This document shows positions 35,150 through 46,919 of a stretch of 64,000 nucleotides of DNA, piece after piece. Positions within the stretch are counted from its first letter, which is position 1, and the number at the start of each line of letters is the position of its first letter. The DNA lies in assembly GCA_964036665.1 (NCBI GenBank), contig OZ038531.1:19768324-19832323 (forward strand), given 5' to 3'. Under the pieces are notes generated by a model. It was given only the letters and a program-made list of their open reading frames with translations. It was not told the DNA's origin and made no database searches. This stretch comes from Gordius sp. MW1 (Eukaryota; Nematomorpha; Gordioida; Gordea; Gordiidae). Position numbers and translations under genes: made by a program.

Positions 35150-36640
35150 TTTGTACCTTCATCCTATCCTAAACTTTAAATAGTTTCCTCTTGTGGCTTT
35201 AAATTGTTTTATATAAAAATTTAACATTTTGTCAAAATCATCACCAAAATTTAGCGATTCCATTTGAAACACCGCCTAAAAACCTAGATTTTTTTAAGTT
35301 AACAATGTTTAAAATAATAGCTTTTGTCGAGGAGAGGGGGTGACAATCGCCCCTCCATGCCCCCCCCCCACCTTAGCTTCATTAATATAATCTTCATCTC
35401 CTAGATTTAATTAGCATAAAATAACAATTTTTTGATATTTTAATCGTTATTTTACATTGACTACTAACCTATTTTAATTTTTCTCTATCAAGAGAGTACT
35501 AATCTTGGCAGCATCATGGAGAATTTTTGTGGTTGTTGGAGCTCATTGAAAAGACAAAATTATTAAATACACTGTATTTTGGCTACTCTATCAGCCAAGC
35601 CCATTTAATACGTCTATTACCTTGATGCGTCCGTCATACGTAGTGTTATAAAAGCGGCTGGAGGTCTTTTTACATCACCATGTCATAGATTTAAATCAAT
35701 TATTCCTAGCCAAAATTTAAGTTGAATCGAGCTATTTCCCAAACTTAAATAAAATAACAACAGAAAAACTAAGGTATCCATTTAAACTAAATTTTCAACC
35801 TTCTAGTTTCGACCTTACTCCAGAAAGGGCATTTGCCCCCCCCCCCTCACTATAATTCTTGGGCTATGCCTATAGGGGAAGAACGCTTTATAAAAATCTG
35901 TTTACCTTCATATCTCGAAGATAATATAGATGTAGCGTGTAAAAAGGCAATTAACACGTAAGCGTGATAGATGCTAATTTTTAATTGTGAGCCCGTAAAA
36001 AGCCCGAGGCGGCGCTAAGTGCAAAAGCTATTTTTTCCTTTTACCTTGAAAATTCACTATTTTGAAGCGAAGCGGCTCAGTTCAAAGCGCCAAAACGCGC
36101 TACATTTTGGCAAAAAGCGGTAAAACTTGCTTAAGGATTCCGGACTTTATCATTTTTTTTTAAAAAAAAAATATATATCAGAAAGTAAAAAAAGTTCCAT
36201 TATTATTTAAGAAAAAACAGCAAAATTTTGCTTACAAAAAATTATGTATAGGTAATTTCAAAAATTCTTTGGAATCAGAGGGGGGCAGCCGCCCCTTCCT
36301 GCCCCCTGGCTACGCCCATGGGTGTGACCCTGCTTAAATGGAACTTAATACCCCCTCCCCCTCTTTAATTCAAATCCTGTCTAGGTTTGTGAAGCTGCTT
36401 ATTCTTGTGTAAATAAGCTTAGTTTCGACCTCACCTCACGCTAGGATTATTTGATGAATTTGAGTAAGGGAGGAACCATGAAAAGGTAAGTGTAGTAGTG
36501 GCTTATTTGTTTAAAAGGGGTTTGTTGACTTAGTGTTTATAATATGTATATCATCATGTGAATATAGTGTAAATTTCCACCTCTCCCTCTAAGTGAGAAT
36601 TTAAATTTCACCTAATACTTAAATAACAATATAACGTTGA
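35150..36640. other. MITE debris and AT-rich DNA
   Basis: A fragment of family B lies at 35643-35680. Family A fragments lie near 35330-35380, 35830-35880 and 36260-36322, the last with a clean GGCTACGCCCATG end. No gene seen. Confidence 0.45.
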
Positions 36641-36650
36641 GGGGTAAGAG

Positions 36651-36806
36651 CATGGGCTTAGCCAGGGGGAGGGGCAGGGAGGAGCGGCTGCCCCCTCAAA
36701 ATTCAAAAAAGCCTTAAAAATTAATGTAATTATGGCTAAAATTAAAAAAAAATTATCATTTTGCCCCTTTCTAAATCATCTAATCCAAATCATGGCTATG
36801 CCCATG
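36651..36806. mobile_element. hAT-type MITE, family A
   Basis: CATGGGCTTAGCC to GGCTATGCCCATG, flanked by GGTAAGAG and GGTGAGAG (7 of 8). Confidence 0.85.
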
Positions 36807-36809
36807 GGT

Positions 36810-37960
36810 GAGAGGAAAAAGATTTTATACAAAAAAATTTAAAATATAAAAAAACTTGGTAATGAAATTCGTTTGAAACACTAAACAATATGTAGGACTG
36901 GCTAGATGGAGGGTAATAGATTACTATTGATTGTTATAGTGATAAGTATGATGGAATTCTCTTAAAAGGCCATAATTTTTATAAAAATGAGAGAGAAATA
37001 AAAATTGTTATTAAATAATAATTTAAAATAATAAAATCATAAAGCTTCTATTCAGCATTTGTAGATTAAATGTCAGGATAATCTTAAATTAATGAGTAGG
37101 TAAATTTCCATCATAGGTATGCAACAGAATTTTTTATATTTTAATTTTAAAATAGGTATTTAAATCACTATAATATAAGTTACTACATTTTTTAACTTAT
37201 GATGAAATCAATAAATTATGATGAGCCATTTAAAAACAAATTTAATACTTAAAGTTTCCCTGATTAGTTAAAACCTTTTGATAAAAAATTGAACAATAAA
37301 GCATTTCATTAAATTATATTGATTATATAATGTTATGAAAAATAATAGTTTACAATTTTTAAAATATATTTAGCATAATCAATAGCTTTAGATATCAATA
37401 TATTGATATAATAAATATATATATCAGGTCACAAAGATTTAAAAGGACATAATTATATATTAATAGCAATATATAATTTATTCATAATTTCAATTTATAT
37501 ATGGTTTGAAAAATATTTAACTAAGTGTTTCTTAAGCGTTTCACAATTTACAAAAAGAAATTTTAACTTGTTGAATACCTTAGGTTTGGTTTAGGAATTC
37601 GTCAGGTGCAAAACATGTGAGTGGTTTATGAATAGAACTCTCTTAATCTAAAAATAAGGTAATCAACTAAAATCTATACAGCAATAGTGGACTAATAAAA
37701 AAAACTAATTATAGAATATGGGCAATAGCGTTAATTACTTTACTCATCATACTTATACTTGTTTAAATATTTTATCAATAGCAATTATTTTTACTAAATA
37801 AGTATGTGTTAAATCGATTTGGACTTTCTTACTATATATGTTTTGCCGCAATACACTTTATTGGTTTGAAAGGGCAGAATGCCTGGGCATAGCCTGTTTT
37901 TTGGATTAGGGGGAGCAAAATAATTTGAGTGTAAAAAATTAAAAAATATTTTTTCTATCC
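36810..37960. other. AT-rich DNA, nothing recognised
   Basis: Very AT-rich with many short A/T runs. A family A left-end fragment lies near 37885-37930. Confidence 0.4.
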
Positions 37961-37969
37961 GATTAGAGG

Positions 37970-38630
37970 TCTGCATGGGCCGTGCCTGCCTACGGGCTGA
38001 GTTTAATAGGGTCTATAATGTGAGGCTGGAGATTTAAATAAGTAAAACAGTTCAGACTTTATTTTACTCTCTTTTAAGATAATGAATATAAGAACGAAGG
38101 AATGCACGTAATATTTTAAGGAAAATTAAATTTATTTTAGTTTTATATAGGTTTATGATTTTAAAGCAAGATAGAGGCAGTAATTTATAGATAATTATGA
38201 TTAATTAATTTGAAATTTTTTACCATGGATGAAATGTCAGTGCCTTAACGTTTGATATCAAATATATTTAAATTAATTATTCAGTATTTGTCAATTCAGC
38301 TCAGGGCTCCACAGTTAGGACACTTTTAGTAGCAAGTCGTCTTATAGAAGAGGACCAAATAAAGCCCATAAAATTGATTTTTTTATATTAATAAACTACA
38401 ACATTTATGTACAATTTTGAATGTGCTATAGATTAATAACTTTCTAGGAGCGTTTCGTTTTTATTATTGAAATAAAAAAATTTAAAACATTATGTACCTG
38501 TTTTTAATTAGTGCCGACCTGTTGCAGCGCAATATCATGGTTAAATCTCAGACTGAATGCTGTGCCAAAAAAAATATATTTGTGTGGGTATGGGCCGGGT
38601 CGCCACTCAAAATTTCGGCCCATGCAGGCC
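37970..38630. mobile_element. Inverted-repeat element with GAGGTCTGCATGGGCC ends
   Basis: The left end TAGAGGTCTGCATGGGCCG faces a right end CGGCCCATGCAGGCCTTTA. Flanks TATCCGAT and TCTCCAAT match at 6 of 8, a weak hint of an 8-bp duplication. The interior is AT-rich and has no convincing coding sequence. The open frame near the right end reads through the terminal repeat and is not a gene. Confidence 0.5.
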
Positions 38631-38639
38631 TTTATCTCC

Positions 38640-40540
38640 AATGTTCTAGCATCAACCGAAATAAAATTTCAACATCCATTAATATAAACAAATACAAATT
38701 ATTTAAACGTTTTGTATTTTTAATGATAAAAATGAAGTTAAACTAGATTTTAAAAAAAATCCGATTTAATATGTATTTAATATAATTTAGGTTCATTTGT
38801 TTAATCATTTATAATTAAACATTATTTGTCTAAAAACATAACTTGCATGAATTACTAATAAAAATTTCGTGTCCATACTAATTTAAATTTGGAGGTAGGA
38901 TAAAAAAATTACACAAACGCAACTAATAATTGAATGTTCATATTCAATTTAATCGTAAAAATTTAAATTACCGTGTTTTGTTATTGAGTGTCTATTAAGA
39001 ATGTAAAGTTTTAATATATTTTTTTTAATTTAAAGCAATGCCCATACATTTTTTTTAGTAAATTCGGTTACAACTTTTAATATCTTTTTAACTCCTAATG
39101 ACAATAGAGATAACGATTATTACTAAACGTTGCATTATATTATAGTTAAACACAAATACAAAATCTCCCGAAGGGTTTTGTTATAATAAAAATTACAAAA
39201 CATATTCTTTTGCAAAAAATCTAACATTTTTAAATTATGATTGAATTTTATTTTTAAATTTAAGGGAATAGTTTGGAAATAAATTCGTATCGTATAAATG
39301 ACTTTATTCAAGGACACTATTTATTATTAATCATTATTTATTACAATTTCCCACTGTTTTCATTTGTAAAAATAAAATTTAATGTGTAAATGTTTCAATC
39401 AAATTTCAAAATATTGCATTTGATGTTGTTTCTAAATTAATAAAAAATAATAGCGTATTCTCATGCTTTCGTGAAAGATCATTTTCATTACTAAAACGTT
39501 ACATATCATTGTCCCACTTTCGATCCTGAAATCGTAAACTAATAATACTATAAAGGATAAACTGACTAACAGCTGATAATTGTTTAATAAGGGTGTAGTT
39601 CGTTATGACAGGGACGCATATTGATAAACTAAACGTGATTTATTTGGCTGAAATTTAATTTATTTTTACAAATTTACACATGTGGGTGTGACAGATTTAA
39701 GGGTAATAAGAGAACGTGTGTGTTAATTTCGAAGTAATTAAATGCGATTGTTTTAAATATATGTTCTTTGAGGCTATAATTATAAAAACGATTCAACTTC
39801 AAAGCGCCATATTTTTGTTTGTCTAAATATGCGATATACATGTCGTGGAATCAACGATTTTAGTTTAGTTAACATATGAATATGCATTAAAGCGTAATTA
39901 AAGGATAAATATTTGTTTTACGAGCAAAAACACAAAAATAGAACAAAAATGAAATGAAGCTCGTATTAAAACGCGGCTATGTTTTAACATGCATTCGCTT
40001 TTTGAATTTAGATACAAAATCTCGTATTAAGCGTAAAACATGTTTACGTAATATATGGCGAACCCTAATTTAATAAATACAATAATTTCATTAACCTTCT
40101 AAAGTTCTCCTCAACAATATAACAGCTAACAAAAGCCATCAGCAAGTAAAACATGTGTTATGTTAAAAAATACTACTTTGTTGCAAATTGTTAAGACTGT
40201 GATGAACATTTACACATTTAAGGTGATAATATGTTATCGTTAAAAGTAACATTAGCACCTTTTCTATTATTTTTCTATAAGCTATTAGTAATTTATTCAA
40301 CGTTTTTTGACTACATATAAATTATAACAAGTATATCACACTAATCAATTAAATAATTAGAAACTAAAAAACTTATTGTCTTTTAAAAATAATAGTTTTG
40401 TTCAATTTTCGCCTTTGACTTAATAATTGATTAAAATTCTGCGAAAATGAAATAATACAATCAATACAAGTTACTTTTTTACTTGCAATTAGCCTCACAA
40501 TGTAACCTACACGAGTTGTACTGCGCTTCTTAAACGCTAT
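38640..40540. other. AT-rich DNA, nothing recognised
   Basis: No element with borders was found. The phrase CTAACAGCTGATAAT near 39570 resembles parts of the repeat block at 41840-42360. Confidence 0.4.
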
Positions 40541-40551
40541 AGGATCTATAC

Positions 40552-40986
40552 CAGGGGTTTGTCCCGAACCCCTGAACCCGAACCGGGTTAAACCCGATGT
40601 TTTACAGAACCCAAACCCGAACCCATTTTTAAAAATACCCTTAAAACCCGAACCCGATGAATACAAATAAGGGTTCGGGTTCGGGTTTTTAATTCAAAAA
40701 TATATTGTGAATTGAATATCTCAGTTTTCTCTATCATGGCAATGTAACGAAAACCATACGATTGTAATTTCAATATTTTTATGTTTCCGGCATTTTTCAT
40801 TCATCGATACTAATTATCTCAAGAATTATTTGTAAGTGTTATATATATAATTGATATAATATAATTTCTTGAACCCGAACCTGTACCGAAACCCAATTCC
40901 TTAAACCCAAACACTAATCCGTTTTCAAAATTTATGCCAAACCCGAACACGAACCCGATTTTATTTTGGGCGGGTTCAAACCCCTG
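40552..40986. mobile_element. Non-autonomous hAT element rich in AACCCG words
   Basis: It starts CAGGGGTTTG and ends CAAACCCCTG, a perfect 10-bp inverted repeat. The 8-bp flanks are identical, ATCTATAC (40544-40551 and 40987-40994). The interior consists of two clusters of CCCGAACCCG-like words on opposite sides of an AT-rich core. The open frames that cross it come from these words and are not genes. Confidence 0.88.
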
Positions 40987-41144
40987 ATCTATACTAGTGA
41001 ACTGCAAAGTCACTTTTTTCAACCCAAATCCGACCCGTAAATTATTAATGACCGTTGCTTACATCTAATTTATCTGACCCCGGCCAAATCCATAGTTTCT
41101 ATTAAAGATGCTTATAAATGTTTTAAAATTTGTAATAAGGTTTC

Positions 41145-41310
41145 CATGGGCGTAGCCAGCATTGGAATTAGAGGGAGGCAATAATAATTTAGGGAGGGAA
41201 AAATGATCATTTTTAACGATTTAGCCATAGTTTTAATAAATTTCAACAAATTTTTGGATTTAGAGGGGGCAGCCCCCCCCCCCACTCCGCCCCCCTTGGC
41301 TACGCCCATG
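41145..41310. mobile_element. hAT-type MITE, family A
   Basis: CATGGGCGTAGCCAGC to GGCTACGCCCATG. Flanks AAGGTTTC and AACCTTTC match at 6 of 8. Confidence 0.8.
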
Positions 41311-41834
41311 AACCTTTCCATGCTTTCTCAAACATGTTTTTTTACTAGTTTTACCACATGCATCTAATATAAAAATCCCTTCTTTAATAAAAATTTAAGG
41401 TTAACTAATAAATGCCAAATAAAAAATAAAATTTATCAATATTAAAAAATCCTTATCCAACCTGATGTTATGAAACATTTACATTTGCTGTGTCTGCCAA
41501 TATCAAAGAAGTGTGTATAGCCTTGAAATAGTTAACAAGTATTTACGTTAAAAGCCCCTTTTTTTAAAAAACACTTACTACATAATGTAAAAATCTACTT
41601 TAATTAAATTTCTAGGTCTATTATTGGTGCTTCCTTATCTCGGCAATTATTAAACGTATCTCACTTTAAATGGCGGTCTTAGTTGCTCAATAACTTTCAA
41701 TGCAAAATGGTGTTGCTCGCCAGTCTATATTATTATTATAAATCTATACATTTGTAGATTTAGTTGCATTCAAGTGCCCGGTGAATAGCTTTTTCCAGGA
41801 ACAAGTTTATAGTTATTATTATAATTATTTATAA

Positions 41835-42360
41835 AATTTAAACCCGTTCTAGGGTCTCAGTTTTAAACCAAGTGTGCGACTCAACCATTAGAATGGCATG
41901 ATTCAGTCATATACTAATAACATCATAGACTGCTGAACAGCTGATTATACCAATGAAAGTTAAAAAATTACCCAAGATTTTGGGTGTGCATTATAAAATT
42001 TAAATAAGAAATTGTGCTATCAAATGCCGAGAAGACAAAGTTTCATTACACAAGTGATAAACTATCGCAAAATATAATTGTATTGATCCCACGTAGTACT
42101 TTATAGATGGCGCTAATTATACATTATGCAATATTATCAATTATGCAATTTTTACATGTAAATTTAACAAATGGCAGTGTAGCCCTGAATTTCTTAAGGT
42201 CTCTCCCTATGATGACGTTCCGTTATTTTGTGATAGTAGCTCTATATATGTTTTTGAAAATGAATAAAATAATTTTAAAAAATGTGTATGTTTATGCTTA
42301 TAATATGTGTAGAAATACCGATATTTATTAGAATTTTTGTTTTGTATCTCAATTTTTTCA
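41835..42360. repeat. Dispersed repeat of about 520 bp, copy 1
   Basis: Shared words with 46330-46900 in the same order and orientation: GTTCTAGGGTCTCA, AACAGCTG, CAAGATTTTGGGTG, GTGCTATCAAA, TAGATGGCGCTAAT and AATAAAATAATTTTAAAAAA. Divergence is moderate. Class unknown, with no coding signal. Confidence 0.75.
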
Positions 42361-42489
42361 CCAACCATAATAATATAAAATTTTTTTATCAGTTTCGTTT
42401 TTTTTCCGTTAGAAGTTTATTTCTAAATAATTGTGTACGTTACATGCTAAAATATTTTAAATTAATGAGCTGTCATCTGGCTATCTTTT

Positions 42490-43690
42490 GAGATTGTATT
42501 GGATTTTACAATTTCCATGGTGATTTTCTGCTTGATGTAAAAGAATTCTTTGGGATCGTATGTAATGGAGGCTATATTATATATTAATTGCTATGCAATT
42601 TATGGGCTCACTTTCCATTTTCCGATGTCACGCCGAACGTGTTCACCGGACGGTCCCGCATCGTCATGTCCACAACGAACGCGTCCGCGTCCCCATCTTC
42701 CAAACGCCTATGCCTCTCGAGGCCTTGGGTTCGAATCCCGGAGAGGACAAATTTTTTTTTTTTTAATTTTATTAATATATTGTTCTTGTTACTACCATTG
42801 ATAATATGACTTTTTGGCCGTCCGCTGGCTGCTGACCAATGAAAAAAATGACCATTGGCCAAATTGTGAAACAAATTTTTTTTTTCGTTTTTTTTTGATT
42901 CTTATGATTGTTCTTGTTAATACCATTGCTAATATGACTCTTTGGCCGTCCGCTGGCTGCTAACCAATGAAAAAAATGACCAATGGCCAAATTGTGAAGC
43001 GAAATTATTTTTTTTGTTTTTTTTAAATATTATGATTGTTCTTGTTACTACCATTGCTTTTATGACTTTTTGGCCGTCCTTTGGCTGCTGACCAATGGAA
43101 TAAAATGACCATTGGCCAAAATGTGAATCGAAATTAAGTTTTTCGTTTTTTTGACTCTTATGTATATATATCCACTTCTACCGTGTCCTGGCTGCTGACC
43201 AATCGAAAAAATGACCATTGGCCAAAATGTGGATGGATTTTTTTTTTGGACTGGGGGCGGAGCGCCCAGCAGGGGGTTTGGGGGCGAAGCCCCCAGGGGG
43301 TCGGGGTTACGCCCGAAGGGCGTATTTTTATATTTGTTAGAGGAATATTACCGAGGGTCGTGGCCACTACTGGTACAAAAATGATACTGCTGAGGTATTT
43401 GTATTTTTCCACTTTCTTTTTCTCAGTAGATCGGTAAAGGTGTTAGATTTGGCAAATATATCCACTGCAGTTTAAATCAGATCAATGAAGTCCTAACAAG
43501 CGTTTAGGCCACGAGCCCACGGGATGATTGTTCCGCCGTCGGGTCTTTTATCGTCAGTGGAGTTTAAGCCTGTGGGTTCTTGTGAATTAGGGAAGCCGGC
43601 TTTTTTCAAAAATTGCCCGATTGTTTTATTTATTGTGGGTATTGGCAGTGTTGAGAATGGCCGTTTGCTGAACGGGTTGGCGACAGAGGT
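42490..43690 (-). mobile_element. Fragment of a LINE-like RT element (C-terminal end), interrupted
   Basis: The minus-strand reading at 43690-43330 gives KKAGFPNSQEPTGL and KRPDGGTIIPWARGLNACWD, then FVPVVATTLGN. This matches the C-terminal end of the element at 54.9-57.7 kb. The remaining tail (TTCTTTGGGATCGTATGTAA) is found at 42545. The two parts are separated by the foreign block 42577-43325, which therefore inserted later. The rest of the element is missing. Confidence 0.75.
42577..43325. mobile_element. Insertion with CCAATGG tandem array and B-box-like segment
   Basis: It begins TTAATTGCTATGCAATTTAT and ends with a hairpin, TTACGCCCGAAGGGCGTA. In between, GGTTCGAATCCC (about 42728-42739) matches a Pol III B box. 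About four units of roughly 130 bp follow, each with GGCCGTCC, CTGACCAATG and CCATTGGCC. No A box at tRNA distance was convincing. It may be a SINE or Helitron-like composite, and its class is open. Confidence 0.5.
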
Positions 43691-43899
43691 AGCAGTTGAA
43701 TGGGGACACATAAATATAGTTGGAATATAATTGATATAAAATAATCTACACATTTTATAGATAGCCCGAATACGGGTCAAAGTAGCACACCGCCAAAAAA
43801 GGTAGCACAATCGTGGTTAGAGCTAAAAAATATAGATTTTAATGCAAATTTATAGAATAAACTACAAGAAGTGACATGTGCAAAACATTCGTTAATTTT

Positions 43900-44070
43900 T
43901 ATATGTTAAAGCTAGTGATGCGGAAAAACACAGAAAAATCTCGGTCTCGTCTCGAGACGAGAATTTTGAAATCGAGACGAGATTTTGTAGTCGAGATCTT
44001 AAAATTTTCTTAATTGTCCATCATAATCATATATACTAAATTTAGTTTATATTTCTATTTTGTATGATCT
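43900..44070. repeat. GTCTCGAGACGAGA dispersed repeat
   Basis: GATGCGGAAAAACACAG followed by CTCGGTCTCGTCTCGAGACG. Related sequence lies at 46825-46880 and 52765-52870. The core folds on itself. Confidence 0.55.
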
Positions 44071-44349
44071 CTATTTAGGATGTTCAGTTTAAATTAATAT
44101 AATTATTCCTTTAATATTGGATATCTTACACAGCTAATTTTAATCAATATTAAATAAAAATTCGCGTAAAATTTGAATTCCCATAGGGCTGTTAAATAAT
44201 TATTTAAAGTATTTATTACATTTTTATATCTTGAGCATTTATATATATGAGCATCAAACATGAGTTCTGATAAAGAAGTGATATATAAAACATCTCCAAA
44301 TTTGGCATCAGTTACATCATTCTGTTTCATGTGATGATATTTTTAATTG

Positions 44350-46320
44350 TTAAAACATATTAATTGCTATGCTATTTATGGGCTCGTTTTTGGTTGTCCG
44401 TTGTCCGTCCGTCCCTATCTATTTGCATTGGGTATATTAGGTTATCGATTTTTTAAATTAATGCATGAGAAAGAGGTGCCCCACCCCTCATCTCTATCTC
44501 CCTCGCTGTGTTATTTTTTAAATTAATGCATAAGAGGTGCCCCACCATTCATCTCTATCTCCCTCGCCTTCGGGCGGGGTCGGGTTTTAATTGCTATGTT
44601 AAATTAATGCATAAGTATATCTATTCGTATTTGAATTGGGTAACATTAATAAATTGCTATAATTACCCTATGCCACTACAAGGGCCTATGCCTCTACTGA
44701 TATGGGTCCCTGTGCCGCTACAAAAGCCTATGCCTCTATTAATGTGGGTGCAAACCCCGGCGAACGTTCTGAATTGCTGGTTCGATTCCCGGAGAGGGCA
44801 AAATTTTTTTTTTTTTTAAATTAAATTAATATATTTTTCCTGTTACTACCATTGATAATATGACTTTTTGGCCGTCCGCTTGTTCTATTATCGTTTCAAT
44901 TTATTATATAATAAACATAAATAAAAGTTGTTTACTTTTAATTGCTATGCAATTTAACTAGTTTTTGGGTTAGAATCCCGGAGTTTTTTTTGACTCTTAT
45001 GATTGTTCTTGTTACTATCATTGATAATAAGACTTTTTGGCCGTCCGCTGGCTGCTTACCAATGAAAAAAATGACCATTAACCAAAATGTGAATCCGAGT
45101 TTATTTTTTCGTTTTTTTTGACTATTATGATTGTTCCTGTTACTACCATTGCTATTATCACTTTTTGGCCGTCCGCTGGCTCCTGACCGATGGAAAAAAT
45201 GACCATTGGCCAAAATGTGAATCGAAATTATTTTTTTCGTTTTTTTTGACTATTATGATTGTTCCTGTTACTACCATTGCTATTATGACTTTTTGGCCGT
45301 CCGTTGCCTGCTGACCAATGGAATGAAATGACCACTGGCCAAAGTATGATTCGAAAATTATTTTTTTCGTTTTTTTTGACTAACATTGACAATTACCCTT
45401 TGCCCTCTCCTAGTAGAGCCTATGCTTCTACTGATATGGGTCCCTATGCCCCCCCCCCCACAAAAACCTTTGCCTCTCTTGATGTGGGTTCGAATCCCGG
45501 AGAGGCTAAATTTATTTTTTATTTTTTTGTTTAAATTTATATATTGTTCTTGTTAATACCGTTGATAATAAGACTTTTTGGCCGTCCGTTGGCTGCTGAC
45601 CAATGGAAAAAATGACCATTGGCCAAAATGTGAATCGCAATTATTTTTTTCGTTTTTTTTGACTATTATGATTGTTCTTGTTAATACCATTGATAATATG
45701 TCTTTTTGGCCTTACGTTGGCTGCTGACCAATGGAAAAAAATGACCATTGGCCAAAATGTGATTTGAAAATTTTTTTTTTCGTTTTTTTTGACTCTTATG
45801 AATTAATATCCACTTTTACCGTGTCCTGACTGCTGACCAATGGAAAAAAATGACCATTGGCCAAAATGTAATTCGAAATTTTTTTTTAGTTTTTTTTGAC
45901 TCTTATGTATTTATAGACTGTCCGCTGGCTGCTGACCAATGGGAAAAAATAACCATTGGCCAAAATGTGGTTAAAAAAGTTTTAATTTAGCACCTGTAAA
46001 TTATTTGAGATATCATTATGATACCTGTGACATTAATGCGCGGTCGTAACAGGCTTTTGAAATTAATATATTGTTCTTGTTAATACCATTTAACTTTTTA
46101 AATATTTGTATAAATTAATAATTAACTAATAATTTTGCATTTAATACCCCCCTATGGGCATTCTCGCTCCTTCCCACCTTTCTCGCCCATAAATTGCATA
46201 GCAAATATGCTACGTTTATACGGAGTATAGATGAGTCGTCCCCCCTTCCCTTCCCCTCCTCCTCTTCCCCCCTCCCCTTCCCCTTCCCTTCTCCCCCTTC
46301 CCACGAGGGCCGAAGGCCCG
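44350..46320. repeat. Second CCAATGG tandem array with B-box-like segments
   Basis: It starts like the insertion at 42577 (TTAATTGCTATG..ATTTATGGGCTCG). About eight units with GGCCGTCCGCTGGCTGCTGACC and CCATTGGCC lie between 44860 and 45970. GGTTCGATTCCCGG near 44790 and GGTTCGAATCCCGG near 45488 match B boxes. It ends with C/T-rich DNA and a GGGCCGAAGGCCC hairpin near 46310. The open frames across it are repeat artefacts. Confidence 0.6.
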
Positions 46321-46329
46321 AGTTTTTTA

Positions 46330-46910
46330 TTATAAAATATAAACGCGTTCTAGGGTCTCACTTTAAACGAATTAGCGACTAACTCAACCATTAGCATGCT
46401 GATTTTGCTAAGGGCATGTTTCAGTCATAGATTGGCAAACAGCTGTTTGTTTATATCATTGAAAGTTAAAAAGTTGCCCAAGATTTTGGGTGCGTATTTA
46501 AAAATTTACATGAGGAGTTGTGCTATCAAAAGCGACCAAATTTCATCCCACAAGTGATTAATCATATCAAAAACAATTGTATTCATGGCGAGTATAAAAT
46601 ACTTTATAGATGGCGCTAATCATACTTTATGCAGTATTATCTTTTATGCAAATTTCACGTGTAAAATTCAGCTTATTGAGGTGTATTTCTGAATTTCCTA
46701 ACGTATATCTCTTTGATGACGGTCCATTATGTTGTGATAGTAACTCAATATAGGTTTTTGAAGGTGAATAAAATAATTTTAAAAAATGAACACATTTATG
46801 CTTATAATATGTTTGGTAATACCGATTTATAGAAAATTCTCGGTCTCGTCTCAGAGATTTCTCGACTTGAATTTTTTCACAAACCATTACAATAAAAAAT
46901 TTAGCTATAT
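46330..46910. repeat. Dispersed repeat of about 520 bp, copy 2
   Basis: Second copy of the block at 41835-42360. Both copies lie next to the LINE fragment and the CCAATGG arrays, so a larger duplicated or nested unit is possible. Confidence 0.7.
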
Positions 46911-46919
46911 TCATTTTGA

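Noticed and set aside
38492-38746. 84-codon open frame
   Set aside because: It runs through the right terminal repeat of an inverted-repeat element.
40373-41022. Open frames rich in FGFG and RVRV
   Set aside because: They come from AACCCG words inside a non-autonomous hAT element.
42728-42748. tRNA gene suggested by GGTTCGAATCCC
   Set aside because: No acceptor stem or A box at tRNA distance. It recurs within repeats.
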